Counted from the first letter of the stretch, positions 1-9,835 are shown. The stretch is DNA of 64,000 bases from Kitasatospora herbaricolor (GCF_030813695.1 NZ_JAUSVA010000002.1:4092001-4156000), one strand, 5' to 3'. A program made the numbers and translations. The notes: generated by a model from the letters alone, not told the origin.

Positions 1-1079
1 CGGTACCGGCCGATGTAGTCGTAGGCGGCGCTGACCGTCCAGGCCGGCAGCTCCTGGTCGATCAGGCGGTCCCACTTGGTGGTGGTGCGCTCGTCGTGGA
101 GCTGGTGCAGCGGGAGGTGGCGGCAGGCTGCCCAGCAGATCAGGTCCGGTGCGTCGTCGAGCAGCCGGCCGGGGCCGGTCCTGGCCGCCTTGGGGATCCC
201 GGCCAGCGCCTGCCGCGCCGTGCGCCGGGCCTCCAGCGCCCGGAGCACCCCGAGCGGGTGGACCCGCGGGTGGATCAGCGCGGCGTAGTGCGGCGAGGTG
301 ATGTCGGCCCACAGCGCGTCCAGCCCGCCGTCGGTGGAGACCAGCTGCGGCAGGTACGGCGTGGGCGCGGTGGAGAGGCAGGCCAGCGCTCGGGTGACGT
401 CCGCCATCGAGAACCGGGGCAGCCAGCCCTCACGTTCGAACTCCTCGGCCAGTCTGCGCAGTTCGGGGCAGCGCCGGAGGCAGTCCTGGGCGGTGGCCGG
501 GTTCAGGTAGAGGTCCGCGATGTCGTGCAGTCGCCGGACGTGCTCGCGCTCCGGGCTGGTGAAGACCTCCAGCCGGACGGTCGAGCCGGCCAGGTGGGGC
601 AGCCCCGACCGGGCCGCGGCCCGCGCCAGCAGGGTCAGCCGCTGGAACCCGTCGATGGACTCCGGCCGGACCAGTTCGACCAGGCCGCCCCGGATCCGGA
701 TGCTCTCGGCGCCGAGGGCCAGCTGCCCCACCCGGCCGAACTCCTCCGGCCGCACCCTGAGCAGCTCGGCGAGGACCCGGTTGTGGCCGCTGTCGTGCAG
801 GAAGCCGCGCCGGGCCCGGAGCGCCCGGGCCGCCTGCGGCCCGGCCGCCAGTCCGGCCAGTTCGCCTGCCGGCACCTGGAGCGACCAGCCCCGGTCGAAC
901 CGGGTCAGCCGGCCGGGCCGCAGGGCCAGCACCGGCCCGGCGAACGGGTCGTACCCGCCGGCGCCCTCGGAGCCGTCCGGGCCGGTGTGCCCGGCGTGAC
1001 GGCGGAGCCCGCCGGCCCCGACCGCCCCGGCGCCCTCGACGCCCTCGTCGCCGCCGAGCAGCGGAAGTAGTTTGTCCAC
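1..1079 (-). CDS. AIPR/DGQHR-like hypothetical protein (3' end outside window)
   Basis: The reading frame runs from a GTG at 1079 to the window edge without a stop, so the C-terminus is missing. The protein begins VDKLLPLLGG and carries, after a short beta-hairpin, the motif SIDGFQRLTLL near residues 155-165. That resembles the (V/I)DG(x)Q(R) signature of AIPR (abortive infection) and DGQHR proteins, with the preceding charged beta-strand in the right place. AIPR proteins are linked to phage resistance, DGQHR proteins to DNA phosphorothioation. It lies 30 nt after the GGCT-like gene on the same strand, so cotranscription is likely. No Shine-Dalgarno is visible, which leaves the start uncertain. 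The family link is inferred from one motif; it may simply be a hypothetical protein. Confidence 0.6.
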   Translation of the reverse strand, partial: MDKLLPLLGGDEGVEGAGAVGAGGLRRHAGHTGPDGSEGAGGYDPFAGPVLALRPGRLTRFDRGWSLQVPAGELAGLAAGPQAARALRARRGFLHDSGHNRVLAELLRVRPEEFGRVGQLALGAESIRIRGGLVELVRPESIDGFQRLTLLARAAARSGLPHLAGSTVRLEVFTSPEREHVRRLHDIADLYLNPATAQDCLRRCPELRRLAEEFEREGWLPRFSMADVTRALACLSTAPTPYLPQLVSTDGGLDALWADITSPHYAALIHPRVHPLGVLRALEARRTARQALAGIPKAARTGPGRLLDDAPDLICWAACRHLPLHQLHDERTTTKWDRLIDQELPAWTVSAAYDYIGRY

Positions 1080-1109
1080 GCATCTGCCAACGGGCCGCCG
1101 GCCGATCGG

Positions 1110-1880
1110 TTATGGCACCCGCCCGGGAATCTTGCGGCCCGGCCGCACGGGAGCCGCCGGACCGGCCGTCGGCGGGCCGGGCGCCCACCGCTCGTCCGGG
1201 CCGAGCAGGCCTTCGATGTCGGCCGGCCGCCAGGCCCCGGCCGCCCCCGGCCGGGCGGCGAGGTAGTCGGCGATCCGCCCGGCCGGCCAGCCGTGGCCCT
1301 CGCGCAGCCCTCTGGCCAGCTGGCGCAGGTACCCGGCGGCCGGCCGGGCCGGCGCGGCCTCCGCCCGGTGCCAGGGCGCGGTGAGGGTCAGCACCGGCAG
1401 GCCGTCCAGCCACCCGGCGCGGAGCAGGGTCTCGTAGCGGCCGGGCCCCAGCGCGGCGCGGCCGTCGGCCAGCACCCGGGTCAGGTCGAGGTCGGCCCCG
1501 GGCGGGCGGGCCGACTCCTGGGCGAAGACGTCCGAGAACTGCCCGACCGAGACCAGGTAGGCGCGGGCCGGCATCTCACCCGGTTCGAGCGGGTCGTAGA
1601 AGCCGCAGCCGCCGGTCCAGACGGCGGACTCCAGTGCGAAGTAGAGCTGCCCGGGCAGCAGGAGGGGCACCGCGCGCTCCGGCGGCCGGGCGTCCCGGCA
1701 GCCCGGGTAGGTCCGCGCCGCGCCGGGCGGCCGGCCCCCGGCGAGGTAGCAGGTGAACCGGTCCAGGCACATGTTGGAGCCGTAGGCCGCGTACCAGACC
1801 CGCGCGCCGGGGCCCGGCCCGCGCGGCCCGTCCGTGCCACGGGACGGACGGGCCGCGGCGTCGCCGCCCAACGGTTCCAC
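1110..1880 (-). CDS. GGCT-like (gamma-glutamylcyclotransferase-fold) protein
   Basis: 256 residues. After about 27 disordered residues comes VWYAAYGSNM (28-37), the substrate-loop signature (YGSNL/M) of the gamma-glutamylcyclotransferase fold. Further on is an acidic region, FYDPLEPGE, compatible with this fold. Streptomyces homologues are sometimes mislabelled histone deacetylase; nothing here supports a deacetylase. GGCT-fold enzymes release 5-oxoproline from gamma-glutamyl amines, but the substrate cannot be told. It precedes the AIPR-like gene by 30 nt on the same strand. The ATG at 1880 is 14 nt from the stop of the SHOCT gene. Confidence 0.75.
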   Translation of the reverse strand: MEPLGGDAAARPSRGTDGPRGPGPGARVWYAAYGSNMCLDRFTCYLAGGRPPGAARTYPGCRDARPPERAVPLLLPGQLYFALESAVWTGGCGFYDPLEPGEMPARAYLVSVGQFSDVFAQESARPPGADLDLTRVLADGRAALGPGRYETLLRAGWLDGLPVLTLTAPWHRAEAAPARPAAGYLRQLARGLREGHGWPAGRIADYLAARPGAAGAWRPADIEGLLGPDERWAPGPPTAGPAAPVRPGRKIPGRVP

Positions 1881-1894
1881 CGGGCCGCCCGTCC

Positions 1895-2305
1895 TCAGGC
1901 GAGCAGCTTGTCCTTGGCCCGCTGGTACTCCACCTCGGTGAGCGCGCCGCTGTTCTTGAGGTCGGCGAGTTTGGCGAGTTCGTCGGCGTGGCTGGTCGGT
2001 CCGCCACCGCCGCCGCCCGGCGAGGCGGCCGCGTCCCGCACGTAGGCCTTGAACGCGGCGTCGGTGCGCCGTGCCTGTTCCAGGTCACGCTCACCCATCG
2101 AGCGGCCGCGGGCGATCAGGTAGACGAAGACGCCGAGGAACGGAAGCAGGATCACGAAGATCGTCCAACCGGCCTTGCCCCAACCGCCCATGTCCTGACT
2201 GCGGAAGATGTCAGTGATGATCTTGAAGAGCAGGAAGAACCAGAGGACCCAGAGGAAGAACTCCAACATGGTCCAGAACAGATCGAGCAGCGGGTAGTCG
2301 TCCAT
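1895..2305 (-). CDS. PLDc_N / SHOCT-domain small membrane protein
   Basis: 136 residues starting MDDYPLLDLFW. Two strongly hydrophobic segments (about 9-29 and 41-61) separated by a short polar loop give the two-helix topology of PLD nuclease N-terminal (PLDc_N) membrane proteins. A Gly-rich linker (about 98-106) leads to a C-terminal SHOCT module (LADLKNSGALTEVEYQRAK), a short helix pair that often ends bacterial membrane proteins and promotes oligomerisation. The ATG at 2305 was chosen because GGGAGC stands just upstream; an in-frame start at 2383 would add a non-conserved leader. Exact function unknown. Confidence 0.85.
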   Translation of the reverse strand: MDDYPLLDLFWTMLEFFLWVLWFFLLFKIITDIFRSQDMGGWGKAGWTIFVILLPFLGVFVYLIARGRSMGERDLEQARRTDAAFKAYVRDAAASPGGGGGGPTSHADELAKLADLKNSGALTEVEYQRAKDKLLA

Positions 2306-2624
2306 GGTGCTCCCGTCCCAGCCGGTCACCGTATTTCGGTGGCCGGTCAGCCAACAGCGCCGCCGGTGACGCGCGTACGGCACTGAAACGAGTCATATCA
2401 CCACATTTCCCTCACAGCATTTCACCGTGTCCGGTCCGGCGGGCGACGGGAACCGGTTCACCCGGAAGGCCCAGGCCACCGCGCCGATCAGGCCGCCGGG
2501 GCAGGGAATGGGAGCAGCACCCCGACCCGGTCGGCAGCCCGTACGCCTCGGGCGGCGGCCGCACCGCCCGCCGGACCGCCCGAGGCGCACGGGCGGGAAT
2601 CCGACCAGTTCCAGGGAGGGCCCC

Positions 2625-3296
2625 GTGGGCGACGCCGTCGGCCAGATGCTGGCCTCCGCGGTCGGCATCGCGATCAGCCCGCTGCCGCTGATCGCGGTGA
2701 TCCTGATGCTGGCCACGCCCAAGGGCCAGGCCAACGGGACCGCGTTCACGGCCGGCTGGATGCTCGCGCTGGCCGCGGTGGTGACGGCCGTGGTGCTCGC
2801 GGGCTCCGGTGTCGACGCCCACACCGGGAAGCCCACCTGGTCGTACTGGCTGAAGCTGGCGCTCGGCGTGCTGTTCCTCCTGCTCGGCGCCAAGCAGTGG
2901 CGCGGCCGGTCCCGGGAGGGCCACGTCACCGAGCCGCCGAAGTGGATGCGGGCGATCGACCGGTTCACCCCGGGCAGGGCGGCCGGCCTGGCGGCAGCCC
3001 TGGTCGTCGCCAACCCGAAGAACCTCGCACTCGCCGTGGGCGGCGCGGCCTCCATCGCGACCAGCGGCGCCTCGGTCGGGGGAAAGACGGTGGCGGCGGT
3101 GCTGATGGTGCTGGTGGGGTCCCTCTGCACGCTGCTGCCGCTCGGCGTGCGCCTCCTCGGCGGCGACCGGTCGGCCCAGGTGCTGGGCGGCTGGAAGGCG
3201 TGGACGGCCGCCCACAACGCGGCCGTCATGATGGTCGTCCTCGTCGTCCTCGGCGCCAAGTACGTCGGGGACTCGATCTCCGGGCTGACCACATGA
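2625..3296 (+). CDS. GAP family membrane protein (Sap-like)
   Basis: 223 residues with about six hydrophobic helices, beginning VGDAVGQMLASAVGIAISPL. The ISPLPLIAVILML start, the central GVLFLLLGAKQWRGR and VVANPKNLALAVGG are typical of the GAP/Sap family, relatives of LysE-type exporters named after the mycobacterial glycopeptidolipid and sulfolipid addressing proteins. The likely role is export or support of export of a lipid or small molecule at the plasma membrane. The GTG at 2625 follows AGGGAGG with 5 nt spacing; a longer in-frame start (2427) would add a basic, Pro-rich stretch that no family member needs. Confidence 0.8.
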   Translation: MGDAVGQMLASAVGIAISPLPLIAVILMLATPKGQANGTAFTAGWMLALAAVVTAVVLAGSGVDAHTGKPTWSYWLKLALGVLFLLLGAKQWRGRSREGHVTEPPKWMRAIDRFTPGRAAGLAAALVVANPKNLALAVGGAASIATSGASVGGKTVAAVLMVLVGSLCTLLPLGVRLLGGDRSAQVLGGWKAWTAAHNAAVMMVVLVVLGAKYVGDSISGLTT

Positions 3297-3423
3297 CGCC
3301 CCGGTGCGCCGTGCCGGGCCGACATCCGGCCACCCGTCACCGCCTCCGCGAGCGGGGCCCGGACGTCCGCGCCGCCGCCGGCACCCAGGGCCGGTGCGCC
3401 GCCGGCCACCTCGGTGCGGTGCC

Positions 3424-5142
3424 GTGAAGGGGCCCGGTGCCGTGCGGTCGCGCCCCGGCGCCGGACCGCCGCCCCGGTTCGGCAGACCGACCACGGCCGA
3501 CGTCACGTCAGGCTTCGTCACCGGCCTGTTCTCGATCCCCGAGGGCATGGCGTACGCGTCGATCGGCGGCTTCAACCCGGTGGCCGGGCTCTTCTCCGGC
3601 GTCCTCCCGGCGATCGTCGGCTCGCTGACGGCCCGTACCGTCCTGATGGTCACCACCCTGACCAGCGCGATCGCGCTCACCGCGCAGAGCGTGCTGGACG
3701 AGGCCGGGCTGGACCCGCTCGATCCCGGGAACGTCGCCCTGATCTCGGTGATGGCCGGCCTGGTGATGCTGCTGATGGGCCTGCTGCGGTTCGGCGTGGT
3801 GCTGAGCTTCGTCTCCAACGCCGTGATGACCGGCTTCTCCACCGGCATCGCCGTCCAGATCATCACCGGCGTGCTCCAGGACGCCACCGGATACCGGCCG
3901 CAGGGCCACAACCGGCTCGCCCGGCTCTACGACTGGCTGACCCACCTCGGCAGCTGGGACCTGGCCACCACCCTGGTGGCGGTGGTGACCGTCGCCGTCT
4001 GGGCGCTCGCCCACGCCGTACCGCGACTGCGGGCGGTCGCGCTGCTGGTCGCGATGGTCCTGGTCAGCGTCGGGGTGGCGCTGCTCGGCACCGGCGTCGA
4101 GCTGGTCGGGAGCATCGCCGACATCCCGTCCGCGCTGCCGCACTTCACCGCCCCGCACTGGTCTGCGCTGCCCTCCCTCGCGGGCGGCGCCCTGTCGATC
4201 GCCCTGGTCGCCCTCGCGCAGGCCGCGGGCATCTCCCCCACCGTGCCCAACCCGGACGGCTCGAAGCCCGACATGAACCGGGACTTCACCGCCCAGGGCC
4301 TGGCCAACCTGGCCGGCGGCCTGTTCCAGGCCCTGCCGACCGGCGGCTCGCTCTCCCGTACCGGGGTCGCCGTCGCGGCCGGCGCCCGGACCCGCTGGGC
4401 CGGGATCTTCTCCGGGGTCTGGCTCGCCCTGATCGTGCTGACCCTCGCCCCGGCGGCCGAGCGGATACCGATGCCGGTGATCGGCGGCCTGATCCTGGTC
4501 GTCGGCGGCGAGCTGATCTGGGGGAAGCGCCAGGACATCATGCTCGTCCTGCGCACCTCGTGGACCTCGACGGCCGCGATGGTGCTCACCTTCGTCCTCA
4601 CCACGCAGCTGGCGCTGCAGCAGACCATCATCGTCGGCGCCGTGCTCTCCCTGCTGCTCTACTGTGTCCAGGCGGCCCGGCAGGCCCGGCTGCGCGCCTT
4701 CCTCCCGACCGGCGACGGCCACTGGCGCACCGCGCCCCCGCCGCCCCGGCTGCCGGCCGGCGAGGTGACCGTCCTCGAATACACCGGCGTCAGCCTGTTC
4801 GCCGAACTGCCGCACATCCAGGCCGACTGGCCGGACACCACCGGTGCGGACCGGGCCGTGCTCGTCCTGCTGGTGCGCGGCATCCCGGACGTCCCCTCGT
4901 CCGCGGTGATCAAGTGGCTCGGTCTCCGGTCGGACGAGCTCGGTCGCCAGGGCGGCCGGCTCGTGCTGGCCGGGGCCACCCCGGCCTTCGAGCACGTGAT
5001 CCGGGCCACCGGCCTGATCGAGCGCCTCGGCGAGGACGGACTCGTCCCCGCCGCCCCCGTGGTCGGCGCCTCCCTGCTGGAGGCCGTCGAGCGGGGCGAG
5101 CGGTGGATCGCCGAGGGCCGCGACCCGGACCACCCTCCCTGA
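3424..5142 (+). CDS. SulP family inorganic anion transporter
   Basis: About 572 residues. The N-terminal part opens with FVTGLFSIPEGMAYASIGG, the SulP first-helix signature, and is followed by 10-12 hydrophobic helices including FQALPTGGSLSRTGV, the conserved SulP motif. A C-terminal soluble part (about 455-560) has the VTVLEYTGVSLFAELPHI start of a STAS domain, so the protein is complete. SulP carriers move sulfate, bicarbonate or similar anions; the substrate cannot be read here. The start is uncertain: GTG 3424 has no strong ribosome site and an in-frame upstream start at 3304 is possible. It follows the GAP gene by about 130 nt. Confidence 0.85.
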   Translation: MKGPGAVRSRPGAGPPPRFGRPTTADVTSGFVTGLFSIPEGMAYASIGGFNPVAGLFSGVLPAIVGSLTARTVLMVTTLTSAIALTAQSVLDEAGLDPLDPGNVALISVMAGLVMLLMGLLRFGVVLSFVSNAVMTGFSTGIAVQIITGVLQDATGYRPQGHNRLARLYDWLTHLGSWDLATTLVAVVTVAVWALAHAVPRLRAVALLVAMVLVSVGVALLGTGVELVGSIADIPSALPHFTAPHWSALPSLAGGALSIALVALAQAAGISPTVPNPDGSKPDMNRDFTAQGLANLAGGLFQALPTGGSLSRTGVAVAAGARTRWAGIFSGVWLALIVLTLAPAAERIPMPVIGGLILVVGGELIWGKRQDIMLVLRTSWTSTAAMVLTFVLTTQLALQQTIIVGAVLSLLLYCVQAARQARLRAFLPTGDGHWRTAPPPPRLPAGEVTVLEYTGVSLFAELPHIQADWPDTTGADRAVLVLLVRGIPDVPSSAVIKWLGLRSDELGRQGGRLVLAGATPAFEHVIRATGLIERLGEDGLVPAAPVVGASLLEAVERGERWIAEGRDPDHPP

Positions 5143-5191
5143 CCTCCTCCCCCGAACCACCACCGTCCGGCTCCCCGAGAAAGGACCCACC

Positions 5192-5626
5192 ATGAGCACC
5201 GCCCCCAACCCGCCCTACCGGGACACCCCCTCCGCCTCGCCGAACAGCGGATGGGTCACCGGCCTCGCCCTGTTCGCCGGCGTCGTGATGCTGGTCAACG
5301 GCATCCTCGACATCTTCCAGGGGATCGTCGCCGTCATCGACAACGACCTCATCGTGACCACCCCCAACTACGTCTTCCGCTTCGACGTGACCTCCTGGGG
5401 ATGGGTCCACATCGTCATCGGCGCGCTGGTCGTCGTGGCCGGCGCGGGCGTCCTGCGAGGCGCCCTCTGGGGCCGCATCGCCGGTATCGTGCTCGCCTCG
5501 GTGAGCGCGATCAGCGCCTTCATGTGGCTCCCCTACTACCCCGTGTGGAACATCATCGTCATCGCGCTCGACGTCTTCGTGATCTGGGCCCTGTGCCTCT
5601 ACCGCGACGACGACCGGGCCTTCTGA
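5192..5626 (+). CDS. DUF7144-type four-helix membrane protein
   Basis: 144 residues. A short Pro-rich N-terminus is followed by four hydrophobic segments. The GWVTGLALFAGVVMLVNG start and the ISAFMWLPYYPVWNIIVIAL region are characteristic of a membrane-protein family very common in actinomycetes and of unknown role. The start is secure: GAGAAAGGA precedes ATG at 5192. It lies 50 nt after the SulP transporter, probably in the same transcript, which ends in the strong hairpin at 5663. Confidence 0.85.
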   Translation: MSTAPNPPYRDTPSASPNSGWVTGLALFAGVVMLVNGILDIFQGIVAVIDNDLIVTTPNYVFRFDVTSWGWVHIVIGALVVVAGAGVLRGALWGRIAGIVLASVSAISAFMWLPYYPVWNIIVIALDVFVIWALCLYRDDDRAF

Positions 5627-5662
5627 CCCGGCCTTCGCCCGCCGGCACCGACGCCGGCACCG

Positions 5663-5701
5663 GCAGGACGCCCCGGGCCGTTACGGCCCGGGGCGTCCTG
5701 C
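5663..5701 (+). terminator. Perfect 18-bp hairpin terminator
   Basis: The arms 5663-5680 and 5684-5701 are exact reverse complements (GCAGGACGCCCCGGGCCG and its complement) around a TTA loop. It lies 37 nt after the DUF7144 stop. The next gene, the Lrp regulator, converges on it, so it may act in both directions. No U-tract, as is usual in streptomycetes. Confidence 0.85.
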
Positions 5702-5765
5702 GCACGCGCTGCGGACCGGCGCGGCTCCGTCCCGCGCCCGGAGGCGACCGGTCACCGGGCCGGGC

Positions 5766-6272
5766 TCACCGGACCGGGCTCACCGGACCGGGAACCAGGT
5801 GCCGGCGCCCGGCGATCTGCTCGAAGATCAGGTTGGTCCGGGTCTGCGCCACCGCCGGGTGGGTGGTGAGGTGGTCCACCACGAAGTCGCGCAGGGCGTC
5901 GGGGTGCGCCAGGGCGACATGCAGCAGGTAGTCGTCGGATCCGGCCATGTGGAAGACCGCCACCACGCCGGGCATGTCGGGGGCGGAGTCGCGGAAGCTC
6001 TCGTTCTGCTCACGGGTGTGGGCCCGCAGCCGGACGGAGATCATCGCCTGCAGCGGCAGCCCGATCGCGGCGGGGGCGATCTCGGCCCGGAACGCGCGGA
6101 TCACCCCGCGCTCGCGCAGGGCGCGCACCCGGGCCAGACAGGTGGAGGGGGCGATGCCCACCGCGTCGGCGAGCGCGTTGTTCGGCGTCCGGGCGTTGTC
6201 GGCCAGGATCCGCAGGATCGCCCGGTCCACGTCGTCGAGGGGCGCCTGCCGGGGGTGAGGATTGTTCGGCAC
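5766..6272 (-). CDS. Lrp/AsnC family transcriptional regulator
   Basis: 168 residues. An N-terminal winged HTH (LDDVDRAILRILADNART, then NALADAVGIAPSTCLARVR as recognition helix) is followed by a RAM/AsnC effector domain (from about 65: IGLPLQAMISVRL to DDYLLHVAL). Lrp/AsnC proteins form dimers to octamers and sense amino acids. Here the gene is divergent from a PLP-dependent decarboxylase, and an imperfect inverted repeat lies between them, so control of the decarboxylase by its amino-acid substrate or product is the likely role. GTG 6272 is the probable start; the ribosome site is weak. Confidence 0.9.
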   Translation of the reverse strand: MPNNPHPRQAPLDDVDRAILRILADNARTPNNALADAVGIAPSTCLARVRALRERGVIRAFRAEIAPAAIGLPLQAMISVRLRAHTREQNESFRDSAPDMPGVVAVFHMAGSDDYLLHVALAHPDALRDFVVDHLTTHPAVAQTRTNLIFEQIAGRRHLVPGPVSPVR

Positions 6273-6295
6273 GAGGCCCAGGGTCCCTCGCCGTA

Positions 6296-6338
6296 CCGAT
6301 GATTCGCAAGGTTGTGGCTTTTCATTCCGAATCTTCTG
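6296..6338. promoter_or_regulatory. Candidate Lrp/AsnC operator between regulator and decarboxylase
   Basis: The unusually AT-rich divergent region has two arms, 6296-6309 (CCGATGATTCGCAA) and 6325-6338 (TTCCGAATCTTCTG), that form an inverted repeat matching at 11 of 14 positions. It starts 24 nt upstream of the regulator's GTG and lies 120 nt before the decarboxylase ATG, which suits autoregulation plus control of the divergent gene. Assignment to this regulator is inference. Confidence 0.5.
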
Positions 6339-6458
6339 CGGATTGCTTCCCCTCCCGTCGTCACAGGTTCCATCCTGGCCCTGATCGGATCGGCCCTCGC
6401 CGACCACCGGAGTCGCCCCGGCGGAGCGTCCGACCCAGCGAACCGGGAGCGCCGCAGC

Positions 6459-8198
6459 ATGAGCCGAACCGACACCCTGACCATGCCCGCGGGCCACGAC
6501 CGGCCCGCACCGGACGTCCTCGCACCGGCCCCGGACGCCCGGCTCCTCGGGGCGCCCGGGCCCGCCGTCGCGCCCCCCGGCCCGGTCGAGGAGCCGGACG
6601 TCCTCGACTTCGAACTCCCGGCCGGCGGGCTGGACGACGAGCAGCGCCTGCGCGCCCTCGACACCATGGACGCGTACCTGACGAGCAAGCGCCGCCACCT
6701 CCTCGGCTACCAGGCCACCCAGGAGATGGGCGGCAGCGCCTTCGACCTCGGCCGGTTCATGCACCACAACATCAACAACCTCGGCGACCCGTTCCGGAGC
6801 GGCGGCTACAAGCCCAACACCAAGGTCGTCGAACGCGCCGTCCTCGACTACTACGCCGCCCTGTGGCACGCCCGGGGCCCGTACGACGCGGCCGACCCCG
6901 AGTCGTACTGGGGCTACGTGCTCTCCATGGGCTCCACCGAGGGCAACATGTACGCGCTCTGGAACGCCCGGGACTACCTGAGCGGCAAGGCGCTGATCCA
7001 GCCGCCGGCCGCGGCGGCCGCCGCCCCGCGCTACCTCCGGCCCGCGTCCGAGCCGGGCAACCCCAACGCCTACCGGCCGGTGGCCTTCTACTCCGAGGAC
7101 ACCCACTACTCCTTCGCCAAGGCCGTCCACGTGCTGGGCGTCGAGACCTTCCACACCGTCGGCACGGAGCAGTACCCCGACGAGTGCCCGCTGGCCGGCG
7201 CCGCCCCGGACGGGAGCCCGGCCTGGCCCGCCGAGGTGCCGTCCCGCAAGGGCCCCTCGGGCCGCACCTGGGACGGCACCGGGGAGATCGACATCGACGC
7301 CCTGGCGGTGCTGGTGGAGTTCTTCGCCGCCAAGGGCCACCCGATCTTCGTCAGCCTCAACCTGGGCAGCACCTTCAAGGGCGCCCACGACGACGTCCGG
7401 GAGGTCTGCGAGCGCCTGCTGCCGGTCTTCGAGAAGCACGGCCTGGTCCGGGCCGAGGTGGCGTACGGCAAGGACCCGCGTACCGGCGAGCCGCTGACCG
7501 ACCTCCGCCGGCGCTTCTGGATCCACGTCGACGGCGCCCTCGGCGCCGGGTACGCGCCCTTCCTGCGGATGGCCTCCGCCGACCCGGCCGGGTTCGGCTG
7601 GACCCCCGACAGCGGGCTGCCCGAGTTCGACTTCGGCATCACCCTGCCCACCCGGGAGTTCGGCGACCTCGACATGGTCTCCTCGATCGCCATGAGCGGC
7701 CACAAGTGGCCCGGCGCACCGTGGCCTTGCGGCATCTACATGACCAAGGTGAAGTACCAGATATCACCGCCGTCCCAGCCCGAGTACATCGGCGCGCCCG
7801 ACACCACCTTCGCCGGCTCCCGCAACGGCTTCTCACCGCTCATCCTCTGGGACCACCTCTCCCGGCACTCCTACCAGGACCAGGTCGACCGGATCCGCCG
7901 GGCCCAGGAGCTGGCCGCCTACCTGGAGCGGCAACTCCACCTCCTGGAGCAGGAGAAGGGCATCGAGCTGTGGCCGGCCCGCACCCCGGGCGCCATCACC
8001 GTACGGTTCAGAAAGCCCAGCCCCGAGCTGGTCGCCAAGTGGTCCCTGTCCTCGCAGGACGTCCTGCTCGTGCCCGGCGACGAGCGCACCCGGCGCAGCT
8101 ACGTGCACGTCTTCCTGATGTCGTCGGTCGACCGCGCCAAGCTGGACGAACTGCTGGCGGACCTCGCCGAGGACCAAGCCCTCCTGCCCCGGGCCTGA
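6459..8198 (+). CDS. Group II PLP-dependent amino-acid decarboxylase, histidine-decarboxylase-like
   Basis: 579 residues. The type II decarboxylase fold is shown by WIHVDGALGAG (near 355, the Asp that pairs with the PLP ring nitrogen) and SGHKWPGAPWPCGIY (PLP-binding Lys near 416). The SGHK..G.P.PCG pattern is closer to bacterial histidine decarboxylases than to glutamate decarboxylases. The substrate-binding region LGYQATQEMGGSAFDL differs from classical HDC, so the substrate is open. The first 50-60 residues are low complexity. ATG 6459 follows GGGAGC. The divergent Lrp regulator suggests amino-acid-responsive control. Confidence 0.85.
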   Translation: MSRTDTLTMPAGHDRPAPDVLAPAPDARLLGAPGPAVAPPGPVEEPDVLDFELPAGGLDDEQRLRALDTMDAYLTSKRRHLLGYQATQEMGGSAFDLGRFMHHNINNLGDPFRSGGYKPNTKVVERAVLDYYAALWHARGPYDAADPESYWGYVLSMGSTEGNMYALWNARDYLSGKALIQPPAAAAAAPRYLRPASEPGNPNAYRPVAFYSEDTHYSFAKAVHVLGVETFHTVGTEQYPDECPLAGAAPDGSPAWPAEVPSRKGPSGRTWDGTGEIDIDALAVLVEFFAAKGHPIFVSLNLGSTFKGAHDDVREVCERLLPVFEKHGLVRAEVAYGKDPRTGEPLTDLRRRFWIHVDGALGAGYAPFLRMASADPAGFGWTPDSGLPEFDFGITLPTREFGDLDMVSSIAMSGHKWPGAPWPCGIYMTKVKYQISPPSQPEYIGAPDTTFAGSRNGFSPLILWDHLSRHSYQDQVDRIRRAQELAAYLERQLHLLEQEKGIELWPARTPGAITVRFRKPSPELVAKWSLSSQDVLLVPGDERTRRSYVHVFLMSSVDRAKLDELLADLAEDQALLPRA

Positions 8199-8312
8199 CC
8201 ACCGGTGGCCCCGGCCGACCACCGGGGCGGGCGGTCGACCGGGGACGGCCCGGGCCCGGGGCCAGCCATGGGGCCACCCGCCCTGCGCGTCGTCGCGTCG
8301 CTCATGCAGAAC

Positions 8313-8338
8313 GGCCCCGGACGAAGTCGTCCGGGGCC
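8313..8338. terminator. Hairpin between decarboxylase and tRNA-Thr
   Basis: GGCCCCGGACGA and its exact complement form a tight stem (8313-8324 with 8327-8338). It sits 115 nt after the decarboxylase stop and 47 nt beyond the 3' end of the converging tRNA gene, so it can end transcripts from both sides. Confidence 0.7.
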
Positions 8339-8385
8339 GGTGCCGCGGACGACCGCGTCTGCTGCTCGTCCGGGGCGGTGCGCGG

Positions 8386-8459
8386 AGCCCCCTGTCGGAT
8401 TCGAACCGACGACCTTCGCTTTACAAGAGCGGTGCTCTGGCCAGCTGAGCTAAGGAGGC
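8386..8459 (-). tRNA. tRNA-Thr (anticodon UGU)
   Basis: 74 nt on the minus strand. Acceptor arms GCCTCCT and AGGGGGC pair with one G-U. D-arm GCTC/GAGC, anticodon loop CTTGTAA (TGT at 34-36) on stem CCGCT/AGCGA (outermost pair mismatched), T-arm GTCGG-TTCGAAT-CCGAC. CCA is not encoded. A TAGACT box about 40 nt upstream on the minus strand (plus-strand AGTCTA near 8501) is a plausible -10. Reads threonine ACA and, by wobble, ACG codons. Confidence 0.93.
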
Positions 8460-8653
8460 ATGGTGACCGTCCGCGGCGGACCACGGCGGCACCGGGTGGC
8501 AGTCTACCGGGACGGGATGGCGCGTTGTCTGCATATCGCCGACCCCGCCCGGGCGGCCAGGGGGCGTGACCGAACCGATGCGGAACTCGGGGGCGGGAGG
8601 GGGCTGACAAGGGGCGGAGCCGGGAGGTAGCGTCGCGGGGAGCCGGTTCGTGC

Positions 8654-8669
8654 AGTGGTTCAGACCACC
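8654..8669. promoter_or_regulatory. DasR-type dre site upstream of msiK
   Basis: AGTGGTTCAGACCACC fits the DasR responsive element (consensus about ACTGGTCTAGACCAGT), including the TGGT...ACCA core. It lies 75 nt upstream of the msiK start. DasR is the GlcNAc-responsive GntR repressor of chitin and aminosugar genes. Its core TGGTTCAGACCA recurs exactly, on the other strand, upstream of the LPMO gene at 24278. Confidence 0.75.
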
Positions 8670-8743
8670 GGGACCGGCCGAGCAGACATCCACCTTTACT
8701 CGGATCGTCCGGCACGTTCCTGCCGGTGAAGGAGAACACAGCC

Positions 8744-9835
<1,092 letters not shown>

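Noticed and set aside
1110..1880. Histone deacetylase annotation for the GGCT-fold gene
   Set aside because: The YGSNM loop is that of the gamma-glutamylcyclotransferase fold; deacetylase zinc motifs are absent.
8386..8459. tRNA-Thr as an integration site
   Set aside because: No direct repeat of the tRNA 3' end and no integrase nearby.
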